NCBI GenBank assembly: GCA_030665795.1
Contig: DAOUZD010000003.1
Span: 1 to 12,894, forward strand
Source: Dehalococcoides sp.
GTDB lineage: Bacteria; Chloroflexota; Dehalococcoidia; Dehalococcoidales; RBG-16-60-22
Reading direction: 5' to 3'
DNA: 12,894 bases
Positions 1 to 6,274 of this stretch are shown piece by piece. Position numbers and translations under genes: made by a program. How positions within the stretch are numbered: the stretch's first letter is position 1; each line of letters starts with the position of its first letter. The notes under the pieces are model-generated. The model saw only the letters and a program-made list of their open reading frames with translations, did no database searches and had not been told where the DNA came from.

Positions 1-530
1 GCGGTCAGTAGTTCACTTTCAGTATAGTCTCTCTCTAACAGGTATTGCTTCAGTGAGTCCCAGCTATTCAGGCTGAAGCCCAGTTGGAAATCAGCGATAG
101 TTTTGGCGGAGAACCCTCGGCCGGCTACGTAACTGCGTGCCTTTTCTCCTTCCGGGGAGTTAAGCAGTAAATTATGGAAATATTGCGCAGCAGCCTCATT
201 AACTTTAAATAGTTTTTCCTTTTCTCCTTTTTCCTCTTCTCGTTCAAACTTGGATGGAATGGTGACGCCTGCCCTTTGGGCAAGAAGGCGTAGTGCCTCG
301 CCAAAGTCAATATTCTCCTTCTTCATGACAAAAGAGAGCACATCACCACCGGTATTACAGCCGAAGCAGTGCCAGCTCTGTTGCTCAGGATAGACGAAGA
401 AAGAGGGGTGTCTTTCACTATGGAATGGGCATAGCCCGACCAAGTTCCGCCCCGCTTTTTTCAGTGAGACGTACTGGCTGATAACATCGGCAATATCAGT
501 TCTTTGCTTTATCTCATCAATCACGCTCAT
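1..530 (-). CDS. dnaG: DNA primase DnaG, N-terminal part (runs off left edge)
   Basis: DnaG makes the RNA primers for chromosome replication, working with the replicative helicase. About 176 N-terminal residues are present and the frame stays open to the left edge, so the C-terminal part of the catalytic domain and the helicase-binding domain lie outside. The start is the ATG at 528-530, giving MSVIDEIKQRTDIADVIS, a typical primase N-terminus. The CHC2 zinc-binding domain is complete: C34, H37, C55 and C58, with the family segments GLCPFHSERHPSF and WHCFGCNTGGDV. The segment GEKARSYVAGRGFS (about residue 130 on) begins the conserved linker to the TOPRIM core. A purine-rich AAGGG sits about 12 bases upstream of the ATG. 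The gene begins 23 bases after dgt on the same strand, so the two are probably co-transcribed. The assignment is by recognised motifs and is close to certain. Confidence 0.96.
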   Translation of the reverse strand, partial: MSVIDEIKQRTDIADVISQYVSLKKAGRNLVGLCPFHSERHPSFFVYPEQQSWHCFGCNTGGDVLSFVMKKENIDFGEALRLLAQRAGVTIPSKFEREEEKGEKEKLFKVNEAAAQYFHNLLLNSPEGEKARSYVAGRGFSAKTIADFQLGFSLNSWDSLKQYLLERDYTESELLT

Positions 531-553
531 CTGAGAACTAACCCTTGTTAAAT

Positions 554-1597
554 TTACCTTTCGAACTCTTCTGCCAGTCTCAGGGCATACTGGTCGGTCA
601 TACCGGCGATATAGTCAACGACTCTTCGTTCCGTATCATCACTGTAGGCACGATATTCTGGGGGTAACTTGTCTTCGTGTTCCTTGAAGTGTTGGTATAA
701 TCGAAAAGTTACTTCTCTGGCTCTTCTCGCTTCCTCCTGTGCTGAGTGCACATTATACACCCGCTCGAAAAGAAATTCACGGAGAATGCTAGTTGCCTCC
801 AGAATTTGAGGACTCATATTTATCGTCGGTTTCTCTACTATAATTCTATCACAACTTCTGGCTGCCCACGAGTGGTCAATAATATCACCGACCATGGTAT
901 TGATCCGTTGCGAATGGGAGATACCCAGTAATTCGACCGCCGAAAGTGGTAAATCACGCCCCGTAATAATGCCCGCCCTGATGGCATCACCGATATCATG
1001 GTTGATATAGGCAACGATATCAGCAATCTTGCCCACTTCACCCTCAAGGGTGTTTACTTTGCCCCACCCCTCACCCAGGATATCTCCTCTTGACTTGGAG
1101 TGGTTTAGAATACCGTCTCTCACCTCCCAGTTGAGGTTGAGTCCCTGGCCATTATTTTCTAAGAGGTCAACCACCCGCAGGCTTTGTTCGTTGTGTCTGA
1201 ACCCTTGGTGATAGAGTTCATTTAAAACATCCTCACCTACATGGCCGAAAGGCGTGTGCCCCAGGTCATGACCTAGGGCAATTGCTTCAGTTAAGTCCTC
1301 ATTAAGGTTCAGGGCTCGGGCAATGGTGCGGGCTATTTGAGAAACCTCGAGAGTATGAGTAAGCCGGGTTACATAGTGGTCACCCAGCGGAGCGATAAAG
1401 ACTTGTGTCTTATGCTTGAGGCGGCGGAAAGCCTTGCAATGGATAATGCGGTCTCGGTCACGCTGGAAGGCGGTTCGTATCGGGCAGGGTTCTTCGTATC
1501 TCAGTCTGCCTTGTGACAGCTTACTTTTCACGGCATAAGGTGAAAGGCTTTCTTCCCTTTCCTCACTTAGCTGGCGAATGTTAAGCTGTCTAATCAC
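554..1597 (-). CDS. dgt: dGTPase-like HD-domain dNTP triphosphohydrolase
   Basis: A cytoplasmic enzyme expected to split dNTPs into deoxynucleoside and triphosphate, which trims the dNTP pool. It has 347 residues, the short bacterial type rather than the about 500-residue enterobacterial Dgt. The HD metal site is intact: H81 (in TRLTHTLEVSQIARTIARAL), H110-D111 (GHDLGHTPFGH, 109-119) and D201 (YINHDIGDA). The N-terminal signature FQRDRDRIIHCKAFRRLKHK (44-63) is typical of the family. Translation starts at GTG (1595-1597). No convincing Shine-Dalgarno lies at good spacing, and no other start is available upstream before a stop. An extended -10 promoter lies about 50 bases upstream. It precedes dnaG by 23 bases, so dNTP-pool control and priming appear to share an operon. 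Substrate preference (dGTP or other dNTPs) cannot be read from the sequence. Confidence 0.93.
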   Translation of the reverse strand: MIRQLNIRQLSEEREESLSPYAVKSKLSQGRLRYEEPCPIRTAFQRDRDRIIHCKAFRRLKHKTQVFIAPLGDHYVTRLTHTLEVSQIARTIARALNLNEDLTEAIALGHDLGHTPFGHVGEDVLNELYHQGFRHNEQSLRVVDLLENNGQGLNLNWEVRDGILNHSKSRGDILGEGWGKVNTLEGEVGKIADIVAYINHDIGDAIRAGIITGRDLPLSAVELLGISHSQRINTMVGDIIDHSWAARSCDRIIVEKPTINMSPQILEATSILREFLFERVYNVHSAQEEARRAREVTFRLYQHFKEHEDKLPPEYRAYSDDTERRVVDYIAGMTDQYALRLAEEFER

Positions 1598-1645
1598 AAA
1601 ATTTTTTAATCTCTCTTCGACTCTAGCGATTATCTGGCATTAAAT

Positions 1646-1654
1646 ATTATACCA
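1646..1654 (-). promoter_or_regulatory. Extended -10 promoter for dgt-dnaG
   Basis: Read on the minus strand, the sequence is TGGTATAAT: a perfect TATAAT preceded by TG one base upstream, the extended -10 arrangement. No good -35 hexamer is seen 16-18 bases further upstream (the best is CAGATT), which fits an extended -10 promoter. The expected transcript would begin roughly 40 bases before the dgt GTG. No other promoter-like site was seen for this leftward pair. Confidence 0.55.
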
Positions 1655-1698
1655 TATCCCCTCTCTAAAATCTGTTTCCCCTCTTTTTTATATTCCTT

Positions 1699-1747
1699 CC
1701 CTCTCTCCTTTTAAGAAGGGGGGATAAAGGAGGTGAGGTTAATCACC
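1699..1747. repeat. Hairpin-rich intergenic element between divergent promoters
   Basis: Two adjacent inverted repeats lie between the dgt and BFN promoters. The first pairs 1702-1710 with 1716-1724 around a 5-base loop (9 pairs, two of them G-U on the plus-strand RNA). The second is GGTGA (1732-1736) with TCACC (1743-1747) around GGTTAA. Pyrimidine-rich left arms followed by purine-rich right arms resemble dispersed intergenic hairpin repeats seen in many environmental genomes. Only one copy is in the window, so repeat status is inference. It lies upstream of both promoters and therefore is not a terminator for either gene. Confidence 0.35.
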
Positions 1748-1768
1748 AACAATACGTACTATTCCCGG

Positions 1769-1797
1769 TTGACAATGGTAGTTATGTGGCGTAGAAT
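1769..1797 (+). promoter_or_regulatory. Sigma70-type promoter for the BFN/zinc-ribbon pair
   Basis: The -35 hexamer is a perfect TTGACA (1769-1774), followed by a 17-base spacer and the -10 hexamer TAGAAT (1792-1797, five of six consensus). The predicted start of transcription is about 1804, leaving a leader of roughly 28 bases that contains the GGGAGG ribosome binding site. This is the strongest promoter match in the window. Confidence 0.72.
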
Positions 1798-1831
1798 TAG
1801 AACGCTGGCCTAGAAATAGGGAGGTCCAATT

Positions 1832-2380
1832 ATGATAGAGATGACTATTGATAGCATCCGGGTTAGTTTGATGAACTACCAACGGGTGGTGATTCTGAAA
1901 GAGAAGATGGCCAGACGTTATCTACCTATTTGGATTGGTCCTGCGGAGGCAGATGCTATCGCCGTAAAATTGCAGGGTGTTAATGTGCCGAGACCTCTAA
2001 CTCATGATTTGCTAAGCTCAGTTATCGATTCATTAGGGGCTGTTATTGACTCTATTATTGTAAATGACCTTAAAAGTGATACCTTCTATGCCAAGATTCT
2101 CCTTAATGTAGACGGAGAGCGAATCGAGATTGATTCCCGCCCTAGCGATGCCCTGGCGCTGGCGGTAAGGGCGGATGTGCCTATTTATGCCGATGAGGCA
2201 GTTTTAGATAAAGCTGGCATTCTGCTTGATGAGGAGACCGGAAAACCGGTTCTCGAAGAAACGGAGGAGGGTGGTGCTCAGGACAGGAAGGTTAGTGAAG
2301 AAGAAATGAAAAAGATGTCAGCTTTTTATGATTTTATTAATACTCTTGATTTAGATGACTTTGACAAGCGCAAATCTTAA
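1832..2380 (+). CDS. Bifunctional nuclease family protein (BFN / DUF151)
   Basis: A 182-residue protein of the BFN (DUF151) family. The fold is widespread in bacteria and plants, and some members have been reported to cleave DNA and RNA; the cellular role in this lineage is unknown. Residues 1-135 carry the family pattern: MIEMTIDSIRVS at the start, YLPIWIGPAEADAIA (about 30-44), the TFYAKILL strand, and IDSRPSDALALAVRADVPIY (about 99-118), the most conserved block. After an acidic linker (about 135-160), the last 20 residues form a predicted helix (FINTLDLDDF), resembling the UVR-like tail found in longer members. The ATG start has AGGGAGG ending 7 bases upstream. It is the first gene of a two-gene unit, with the zinc-ribbon gene starting 29 bases after its stop. 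Calling it a nuclease rests on family naming only. Confidence 0.88.
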   Translation: MIEMTIDSIRVSLMNYQRVVILKEKMARRYLPIWIGPAEADAIAVKLQGVNVPRPLTHDLLSSVIDSLGAVIDSIIVNDLKSDTFYAKILLNVDGERIEIDSRPSDALALAVRADVPIYADEAVLDKAGILLDEETGKPVLEETEEGGAQDRKVSEEEMKKMSAFYDFINTLDLDDFDKRKS

Positions 2381-2409
2381 CTAGGGGGTTGTCGTCTCAG
2401 GGGGCCCAA

Positions 2410-2736
2410 ATGATGGAAGAGAGACTGATTAAAAAATTGATGACTTCGATGAAGTGTGAATCCTGTGGGCAACACTTCGAAGTGTATAATATTGATGTTC
2501 TTGGTCACCGTGAAGATATGTGGTTTTTGAGAGTGCTTTGTTCTGTTTGTCATACTCAGTGCTTGGTGGCGGCTATCGTCAAAGAAGGTGAGAAGCCTGA
2601 GGCGGTTACTGACCTCACTGAAACTGAACTGGATGAATTTAGGGAGAAGTTAATTGAGGTAGATGATGTATTGGATATGCACCATTTCTTAAAGGACTTT
2701 GAGGGGGACTTCTCCCGCCTTTTTGGCCCGAAGTAG
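2410..2736 (+). CDS. Small zinc-ribbon protein of unknown function
   Basis: A 108-residue protein not recognised as a characterised family. Two Cys pairs, C16-x2-C19 (MKCESCGQHF) and C44-x2-C47 (LCSVCHTQC), separated by 24 residues, suggest a treble-clef or zinc-ribbon metal site. The second half is acidic and helical (LTETELDEFREKLIEVDDVL), ending in KDFEGDFSRLFGPK, which could be a protein-contact tail. The start was chosen as the ATG at 2410 (or the next codon, 2413) because AGGGGG at 2399-2404 sits 5-8 bases upstream. A TTG at 2389 would extend the frame by 7 residues but abuts its own purine run with no spacing. It follows the BFN gene by 29 bases and shares its promoter and terminator, so a joint function with the BFN protein is a reasonable guess, not a demonstrated one. 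Confidence 0.8.
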   Translation: MMEERLIKKLMTSMKCESCGQHFEVYNIDVLGHREDMWFLRVLCSVCHTQCLVAAIVKEGEKPEAVTDLTETELDEFREKLIEVDDVLDMHHFLKDFEGDFSRLFGPK

Positions 2737-2780
2737 CCTTAATGGATTGAGGTTATTCTTCTAATTTATGTTGTGATGAT

Positions 2781-2816
2781 AAAGAGCCCTAGCATGGAAA
2801 ATGGCAGGGCTTTTTT
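2781..2816 (+). terminator. Rho-independent terminator after the zinc-ribbon gene
   Basis: AGCCCT (2785-2790) pairs with AGGGCT (2806-2811), with an inner CAT/ATG pairing closing a GGAAA loop across a small 2x2 internal loop. The right arm runs into six Ts (2811-2816). The As at 2781-2783 could extend the stem by pairing with the Ts. It separates the BFN unit from the ATP synthase promoter just downstream. Confidence 0.78.
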
Positions 2817-2843
2817 GTTAGTAAGCCGTCTCCAAAAGCTAGC

Positions 2844-2872
2844 TTGACCTGAGGTAGTAGATTTGATATGCT
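2844..2872 (+). promoter_or_regulatory. Promoter of the ATP synthase operon
   Basis: The -35 hexamer TTGACC (2844-2849, five of six consensus), a 17-base spacer and the -10 hexamer TATGCT (2867-2872) are present. A TG one base upstream of the -10 (TGATATGCT) adds extended -10 character. Predicted transcription begins near 2879, about 20 bases before atpZ, so there is little room for leader regulation. No other promoter of this quality was seen within the operon. Confidence 0.65.
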
Positions 2873-2899
2873 GCTCAAGGTTGGAGTGTTGAGGCTGGT

Positions 2900-3124
2900 A
2901 TGGGCAGATGGGTAATTGCTTTAAGACTGGTAGGTGTAGGCTTTTTTATTGGTGGTTCTATTCTGCTGGGTGTGATTGCTGGCCTTTGGCTGGATAGTAA
3001 ACTGAATACTGAACCTATTTTGGTGATAGTCGGCTTGTTTCTCGGAATTGCGGTCGCTTTTTATGGAGTTTACCAGATGCTGCTGCCTCTCATTGGTAAA
3101 AAGCAAGACAAGGAGAATAGTTAA
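2900..3124 (+). CDS. atpZ: AtpZ/AtpI-like F1Fo accessory membrane protein
   Basis: A 74-residue membrane protein with two hydrophobic helices (about 5-31 and 39-63) joined by a short polar loop and ending in a charged tail (GKKQDKENS). The glycine-rich first helix ending in GLWLD (28-32), followed by TEP and a second Gly-containing helix with FYGVY, is the pattern of AtpZ-type proteins that head many atp operons. Members have been proposed to aid c-ring assembly or magnesium transport; the exact role here is inferred from family and position. The start ATG is preceded by GAGG ending 5 bases upstream. Its stop overlaps the atpB start by one base (TAATG), implying translational coupling. The symbol atpI would be an equally defensible label. 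Confidence 0.8.
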   Translation: MGRWVIALRLVGVGFFIGGSILLGVIAGLWLDSKLNTEPILVIVGLFLGIAVAFYGVYQMLLPLIGKKQDKENS

Positions 3125-4083
3125 TGCCGAAACGAGGCGGTTTGGGTCTTTCACGTCCTGTTTTAGTTGGGGTGCTGTTTGTTTTCTTCTTGCTCCTTGT
3201 CGTTGGCTTGGTTAGTGGTCCTCTGGGTAGGAGTGTGCTTGGCGACCTTGGGTTGCCCCATTGGCTCAGTGTTCCTCAACCAGAGTTTAAGCTTCCGGCA
3301 GAAGAAGTGTTCCAGCTTTTTGGTTTTCCGATTACCAATAGTATTCTTGGTGCCTGGCTGACCATAATTTTTCTGGTGGGCTTTTGCTATGCCGTTACTC
3401 GCCGGATGAAAGTGGTGCCGGGTAGATTGCAGAGTGCCTTCGAATTTCTGCTTGGCTGGCTTTATAACCTCTGTCAGGATGTTGCTGGTGAGGAAAATGG
3501 ACGTAAATTCTTCCCGGTGGTGGCCACTATCTTTCTGTTTGTCGCCTTTAATGCCTGGCTGAGTCTCATTCCTGGATTTGGCTCAATAATGGTTACTACT
3601 GCTGAGGGTGAGCAGGTGCATTTACTCAGGGGTGCCAATACCGATATTAATGTGCCTCTGGCGCTAGCGCTGGTATCATTCGTCTTTGTTGAGTACTTCG
3701 GGCTAAAGTCATTTGGGATTCGTTATCTCAGGAAGTTCCTTAATGTCGGGCAGCTTTTCAGCAGCCTCGGCCAGGTAGTTAGCGGCAGGTTTCGCGCCGG
3801 GCTTAGCGGTCTATTTACCGGATTTATTCATATTTTTGTCGGCTTTCTGGAAGCAATGAGTGAATTTATTCGTATTGTTAGCTTTACTTTCCGTCTTTTC
3901 GGTAATATGACGGCGGGGGAAATATTGCTGTTGATTGCGGCTTTCCTGGTTCCCTGGGTATTTGCCATTCCGTTTTACGGGCTTGAGTTGCTCGTTGGCT
4001 TTGTCCAGGCGCTTATTTTTGGTGGACTGACTCTGGTATTTCTTACCTTAGCAGTAGCTCATCACGGAGAAGAGTTGGCTTAG
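3124..4083 (+). CDS. atpB: ATP synthase Fo subunit a
   Basis: Subunit a forms the two ion half-channels beside the c-ring in the membrane. It has 319 residues, longer than the about 270 of E. coli, with an N-terminal hydrophobic helix (about 12-32) and the usual membrane helices. The essential arginine is R257 in FTFRLFGNMTAGEILL, equivalent to E. coli R210. The last helix carries VQALIFGGLTLVFL, with the conserved glutamine matching E. coli Q252. A polar, glycine-rich stretch at about 207-231 (GQLFSSLGQVVSGRF) appears to be an extra loop compared with E. coli. AAGGAG at 3110-3115 lies 8 bases before the ATG. It is coupled to atpZ upstream and followed by atpE after 36 bases. All residues needed for ion translocation appear to be present. 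Confidence 0.95.
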   Translation: MPKRGGLGLSRPVLVGVLFVFFLLLVVGLVSGPLGRSVLGDLGLPHWLSVPQPEFKLPAEEVFQLFGFPITNSILGAWLTIIFLVGFCYAVTRRMKVVPGRLQSAFEFLLGWLYNLCQDVAGEENGRKFFPVVATIFLFVAFNAWLSLIPGFGSIMVTTAEGEQVHLLRGANTDINVPLALALVSFVFVEYFGLKSFGIRYLRKFLNVGQLFSSLGQVVSGRFRAGLSGLFTGFIHIFVGFLEAMSEFIRIVSFTFRLFGNMTAGEILLLIAAFLVPWVFAIPFYGLELLVGFVQALIFGGLTLVFLTLAVAHHGEELA

Positions 4084-4119
4084 TGTTAAGGGATTTTGTT
4101 ACGAAAAGGAGGTAAATAA

Positions 4120-4350
4120 ATGGAAGCTGAAGCAATGAAAATGCTAGCGGTGGGATTAACGGCTGGTCTGGGTTTATTGGGGCCAGGACTGGGCATTGGG
4201 CTTATTGGTTATTCTGCATTGCAGGGGATAGCCCGCAACCCGGAGGCAAGTGGTCCGATAATGACCAATATGATTCTGGTTACCGCCTTTTGTGAGGCTA
4301 TCGGTATTTACGCTCTGATTGTGGCCATTATCCTGGCGCTGATTGTATAG
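4120..4350 (+). CDS. atpE: ATP synthase Fo subunit c
   Basis: A 76-residue hairpin of two membrane helices that oligomerises into the rotor ring. The polar loop is RNP (39-41, ARNPEASG). The ion-binding carboxylate is E59 in TAFCEAIGIYALI. Aligned to the sodium-type ring of Ilyobacter, the sodium ligands Gln (helix 1) and Ser (after the Glu) are Ile26 and Ala60 here, so a proton-driven rotor is the better prediction. Helix 1 has the glycine-rich packing motif GPGLGIGLIG. The ribosome binding site AAGGAGGT (4106-4113), 6 bases before the ATG, is among the strongest in the operon and fits the many copies of c needed per complex. Confidence 0.96.
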   Translation: MEAEAMKMLAVGLTAGLGLLGPGLGIGLIGYSALQGIARNPEASGPIMTNMILVTAFCEAIGIYALIVAIILALIV

Positions 4351-4371
4351 GTATTATTTAAGGAGGCGATT

Positions 4372-4482
4372 ATGGGACAGGATGGAATACCTTCATTTAT
4401 AGGTGTTATCATTGCCGCAGTAGTATTGGGGGCAATGGTTATGGCTGGTATAGTGATGGTGGCAGTGTTTTCGCTTCTGTGA
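4372..4482 (+). CDS. Unrecognised 36-residue single-helix membrane protein inside the atp operon
   Basis: A short frame between atpE and atpF, beginning MGQDGIPSF and ending VFSLL followed by TGA. Residues 1-8 are polar, and residues 9-36 form one long hydrophobic helix of Ile, Val, Ala, Gly and Met with no charged residue, so a single-pass inner-membrane protein is predicted. Translation is well supported: AAGGAGG (4360-4366) sits 5 bases before the ATG, as strong as the site of its neighbour atpE. It starts 21 bases after atpE and ends 47 bases before atpF. I do not recognise it as a known ATP synthase subunit. Its place between the two Fo genes suggests a small Fo-associated or assembly protein. 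The alternative, a leader-like or decaying frame, is less likely given the strong ribosome binding site. Confidence 0.65.
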   Translation: MGQDGIPSFIGVIIAAVVLGAMVMAGIVMVAVFSLL

Positions 4483-4529
4483 GTCTTACTTACTGTTGAG
4501 ATGACCAGTTACATTTTCAGGAGGTGAAA

Positions 4530-5039
4530 ATGGGGGGTCTTGCTGACCTTGGTATAAACTTACCGGTATTAGTAGCGCAAATTATCAATGTTGCTATCTT
4601 GCTTGGTCTCTTGTATTTGGTTGCTTACAAGCCGATTATGAGAGTGCTTGATGAGCGCTCACGGAAGGTTAAGGAAAGTATGGAGCAGACTGACGCAATT
4701 AAAGAGCAGGCAGCCCATGCTGAGGAAGAGGTGAAAAAGCAGCTTGAAGCGGCAGGTAGGGAGGGGCAAGAGAGAATAGTTCAGGCGCTACAAGTTGGGG
4801 AGGAGGTCAAACAAAAGGCACAGCAAGAGGCTAGGCAGGAGGCGGAAACTCTTATTGCTCGGGCTCGTACTGAGATTCAGCGGGAGCGCGATGAGGCTAT
4901 TGATGAACTACGCAAAGAGTTTACCGACCTAACGATACTGGCAGCGGGGAAGGTTATTGACCGCTCGCTAGATAAAAAAGCACACCGCCAGCTTATTGAC
5001 AAAGTACTGAAAGAAAGCACCACCCTGAAGAAGGGATAA
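4530..5039 (+). CDS. atpF: ATP synthase Fo subunit b
   Basis: The peripheral stalk subunit that anchors F1 to the membrane and resists rotation. It has 169 residues: one N-terminal membrane helix (about 10-32, LPVLVAQIINVAILLGLLYL), the conserved basic turn YKPIMRVLDERSRKV, then a long charged, Ala/Glu/Lys/Gln-rich helix (about 45-130) typical of the parallel coiled-coil stalk. The C-terminal part (about 130-165, LTILAAGKVIDRSLD) is the delta-binding end. The ATG at 4530 was chosen because AGGAGG (4519-4524) lies 5 bases upstream. An in-frame GTG at 4524 falls inside that ribosome binding site and is very unlikely to be used. Only one b-type gene is seen, so the stalk is presumably a homodimer. 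Confidence 0.94.
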   Translation: MGGLADLGINLPVLVAQIINVAILLGLLYLVAYKPIMRVLDERSRKVKESMEQTDAIKEQAAHAEEEVKKQLEAAGREGQERIVQALQVGEEVKQKAQQEARQEAETLIARARTEIQRERDEAIDELRKEFTDLTILAAGKVIDRSLDKKAHRQLIDKVLKESTTLKKG

Positions 5040-5061
5040 TTGGTTAGTTTAAGGAGATGAC

Positions 5062-5601
5062 GTGGCTAGAAGGGCTTATGCTAGGCGTTACGCCCAGGCA
5101 GTGTTTGAGATTGCGCTGGATACTAAGGAATTAGATAGGTGGCAGTCTGACTTGAGTGAGATTGTTAGTGTGGTTGGCGATACTGCGCTTGCGGCTTGGC
5201 TGGGGAGCCCTAAAGTTCCTTTTGGGGATAAAGCCAGGCTGTTATCCGAGCGGATGAAAGGCATAAATCCGCTAGCGTTAAATTTGGCTCTTTTATTGGT
5301 AAACAAGGGTAGGTTGAGTATCATCGGTGAAATTGCGGATGAGTACCAGCGGTTGCTAAATAGCTACCGTGGCATAGAGCCAGCTGAGGTTATTACGGCT
5401 ATTCCCCTTGATGATGAAGATAAGCAAAGGTTAGTCGAACATCTTGGTGCTATCGTTAATAAAAAGGTAGTGCTCAAATCTGAAGTAGACCCTGCCTTAA
5501 TCGGTGGATTCGTCGCTAGGGTTGGTAGTAAGTTACTCGATGGCAGCACCCGTAGCAAATTGATAGCATTAAAAGGAGAATTAGCTGGTACGGGGAGGTA
5601 A
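5062..5601 (+). CDS. atpH: ATP synthase F1 subunit delta
   Basis: The delta (OSCP-type) subunit sits on top of F1 and joins alpha subunits to the b stalk. It has 179 residues, normal for the family. The N-terminal helical domain starts ARRAYARRYAQAVFEIAL, and the C-terminal domain ends with the conserved block IGGFVARVGSKLLDGSTR (about 147-164). The start is GTG at 5062, with AAGGAG (5051-5056) 5 bases upstream; no in-frame ATG is available. It follows atpF by 22 bases. In the usual order atpA would come next, but here 2.7 kb holding a cNMP-domain gene and acs intervene. No terminator is seen after it. Confidence 0.94.
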   Translation: MARRAYARRYAQAVFEIALDTKELDRWQSDLSEIVSVVGDTALAAWLGSPKVPFGDKARLLSERMKGINPLALNLALLLVNKGRLSIIGEIADEYQRLLNSYRGIEPAEVITAIPLDDEDKQRLVEHLGAIVNKKVVLKSEVDPALIGGFVARVGSKLLDGSTRSKLIALKGELAGTGR

Positions 5602-5660
5602 AGTGTAAAAATTGGCAGAGAGTTAATTGTCTGGGAAAGGTTGAAAAAGGAGGTTAAAGA

Positions 5661-6122
5661 ATGACTAAATTAGAGGTTTTGAAGAGGTGCCCCTTTGTTC
5701 GTGAGTTGGATGATGAGCAGCTTAAAATAATGGCAGATCTGGCCTCCACTGAGGTATTTGAGGTGGGGGAAAGCCTGTGCAAGCAGGGGAGAACTCTGGA
5801 AAAAATATATCTGATTGAAGACGGGTTGGTGGGAATTTATCTGGAAATGGGACCAATGGCCCACCGGCAAATCCAGGCTGCCTCTAATTTTGAAGTGGTG
5901 GGTTGGTCAGCCATGCTGCCACCACATCGTAGTCACACCACGGTAAAAGCTATAGAGACGACAAAGGTGTTGGCTTTTAACGGGGAGGAACTGGTTAATT
6001 TATGTCAGACCCATCCAATGATAGGTTGTAAAGTTCATCGGGGATTAGCCTCGGTGATTGCGGTGAGGCTATATCACGCATTTACCCAATTGATGGGCGT
6101 TACGGCACAGGATTCAGCCTAG
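5661..6122 (+). CDS. Stand-alone cyclic-nucleotide-binding-domain protein
   Basis: A 153-residue protein with a single cNMP-binding (Crp/Fnr sensor) fold and nothing else. The N-terminal part, LKRCPFVRELDDEQLKIMA (7-25), and then EVFEVGESLCKQG...IYLIEDGLVGIYL (31-61) match the family beta-roll. The phosphate-binding cassette is degenerate: where cAMP binders have an FGE...RxA(S/T) pattern, this has VGWSAMLPPHRSHTTVKA (80-97), lacking the sugar-binding Glu and the phosphate-binding Arg at their usual places. The C-terminal helix (about 125-147) follows directly, with no helix-turn-helix, so it is not a DNA-binding regulator by itself. AAGGAGGT (5647-5654) lies 6 bases before the ATG. It sits between atpH and acs on the same strand, without a terminator on either side. 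A sensor or adaptor for Acs or ATP synthase is an inference from position; the ligand is unknown. Confidence 0.82.
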   Translation: MTKLEVLKRCPFVRELDDEQLKIMADLASTEVFEVGESLCKQGRTLEKIYLIEDGLVGIYLEMGPMAHRQIQAASNFEVVGWSAMLPPHRSHTTVKAIETTKVLAFNGEELVNLCQTHPMIGCKVHRGLASVIAVRLYHAFTQLMGVTAQDSA

Positions 6123-6274
6123 GATGGTGGCTAATTATCTCTGTGTTGAGGGCGTATGTTTATAAAATTTTATGGGTTAGCTTGTTCTATTTGGATGTGG
6201 GGTTGCTCCAGAAGCGATAAAACGTAGCTTGGGCAGCTTAGTCAGTTATTGTTTAGCATTGGTCGGAGGGATTT

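Noticed and set aside
746..1211. Plus-strand frames of about 60 codons opposite dgt
   Set aside because: Antisense to a gene with a complete HD motif set, with no ribosome binding site noted and no recognisable protein features.
2389..2409. TTG at 2389 as start of the zinc-ribbon gene
   Set aside because: The purine run GGGGG touches the TTG with no spacing, while a second AGGGGG is well placed for ATG 2410/2413.
4524..4529. GTG at 4524 as start of atpF
   Set aside because: It lies within the Shine-Dalgarno AGGAGGTG that serves the ATG at 4530.
6156..6227. 23-residue frame (starting MFIKFYGLACS) in the gap before acs, with GAGGG just upstream
   Set aside because: Very short and Cys/Trp-rich, with a poorly spaced ribosome binding site. 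Nothing separates it from chance, unlike the frame at 4372.
6123..6274. Search for a separate promoter or terminator between the cNMP-domain gene and acs
   Set aside because: Only weak matches (for example TTGAGG at 6146 or TTGGAT at 6191, with poor -10 partners) and no hairpin followed by Ts. Not strong enough to call, although an own promoter for acs cannot be excluded.
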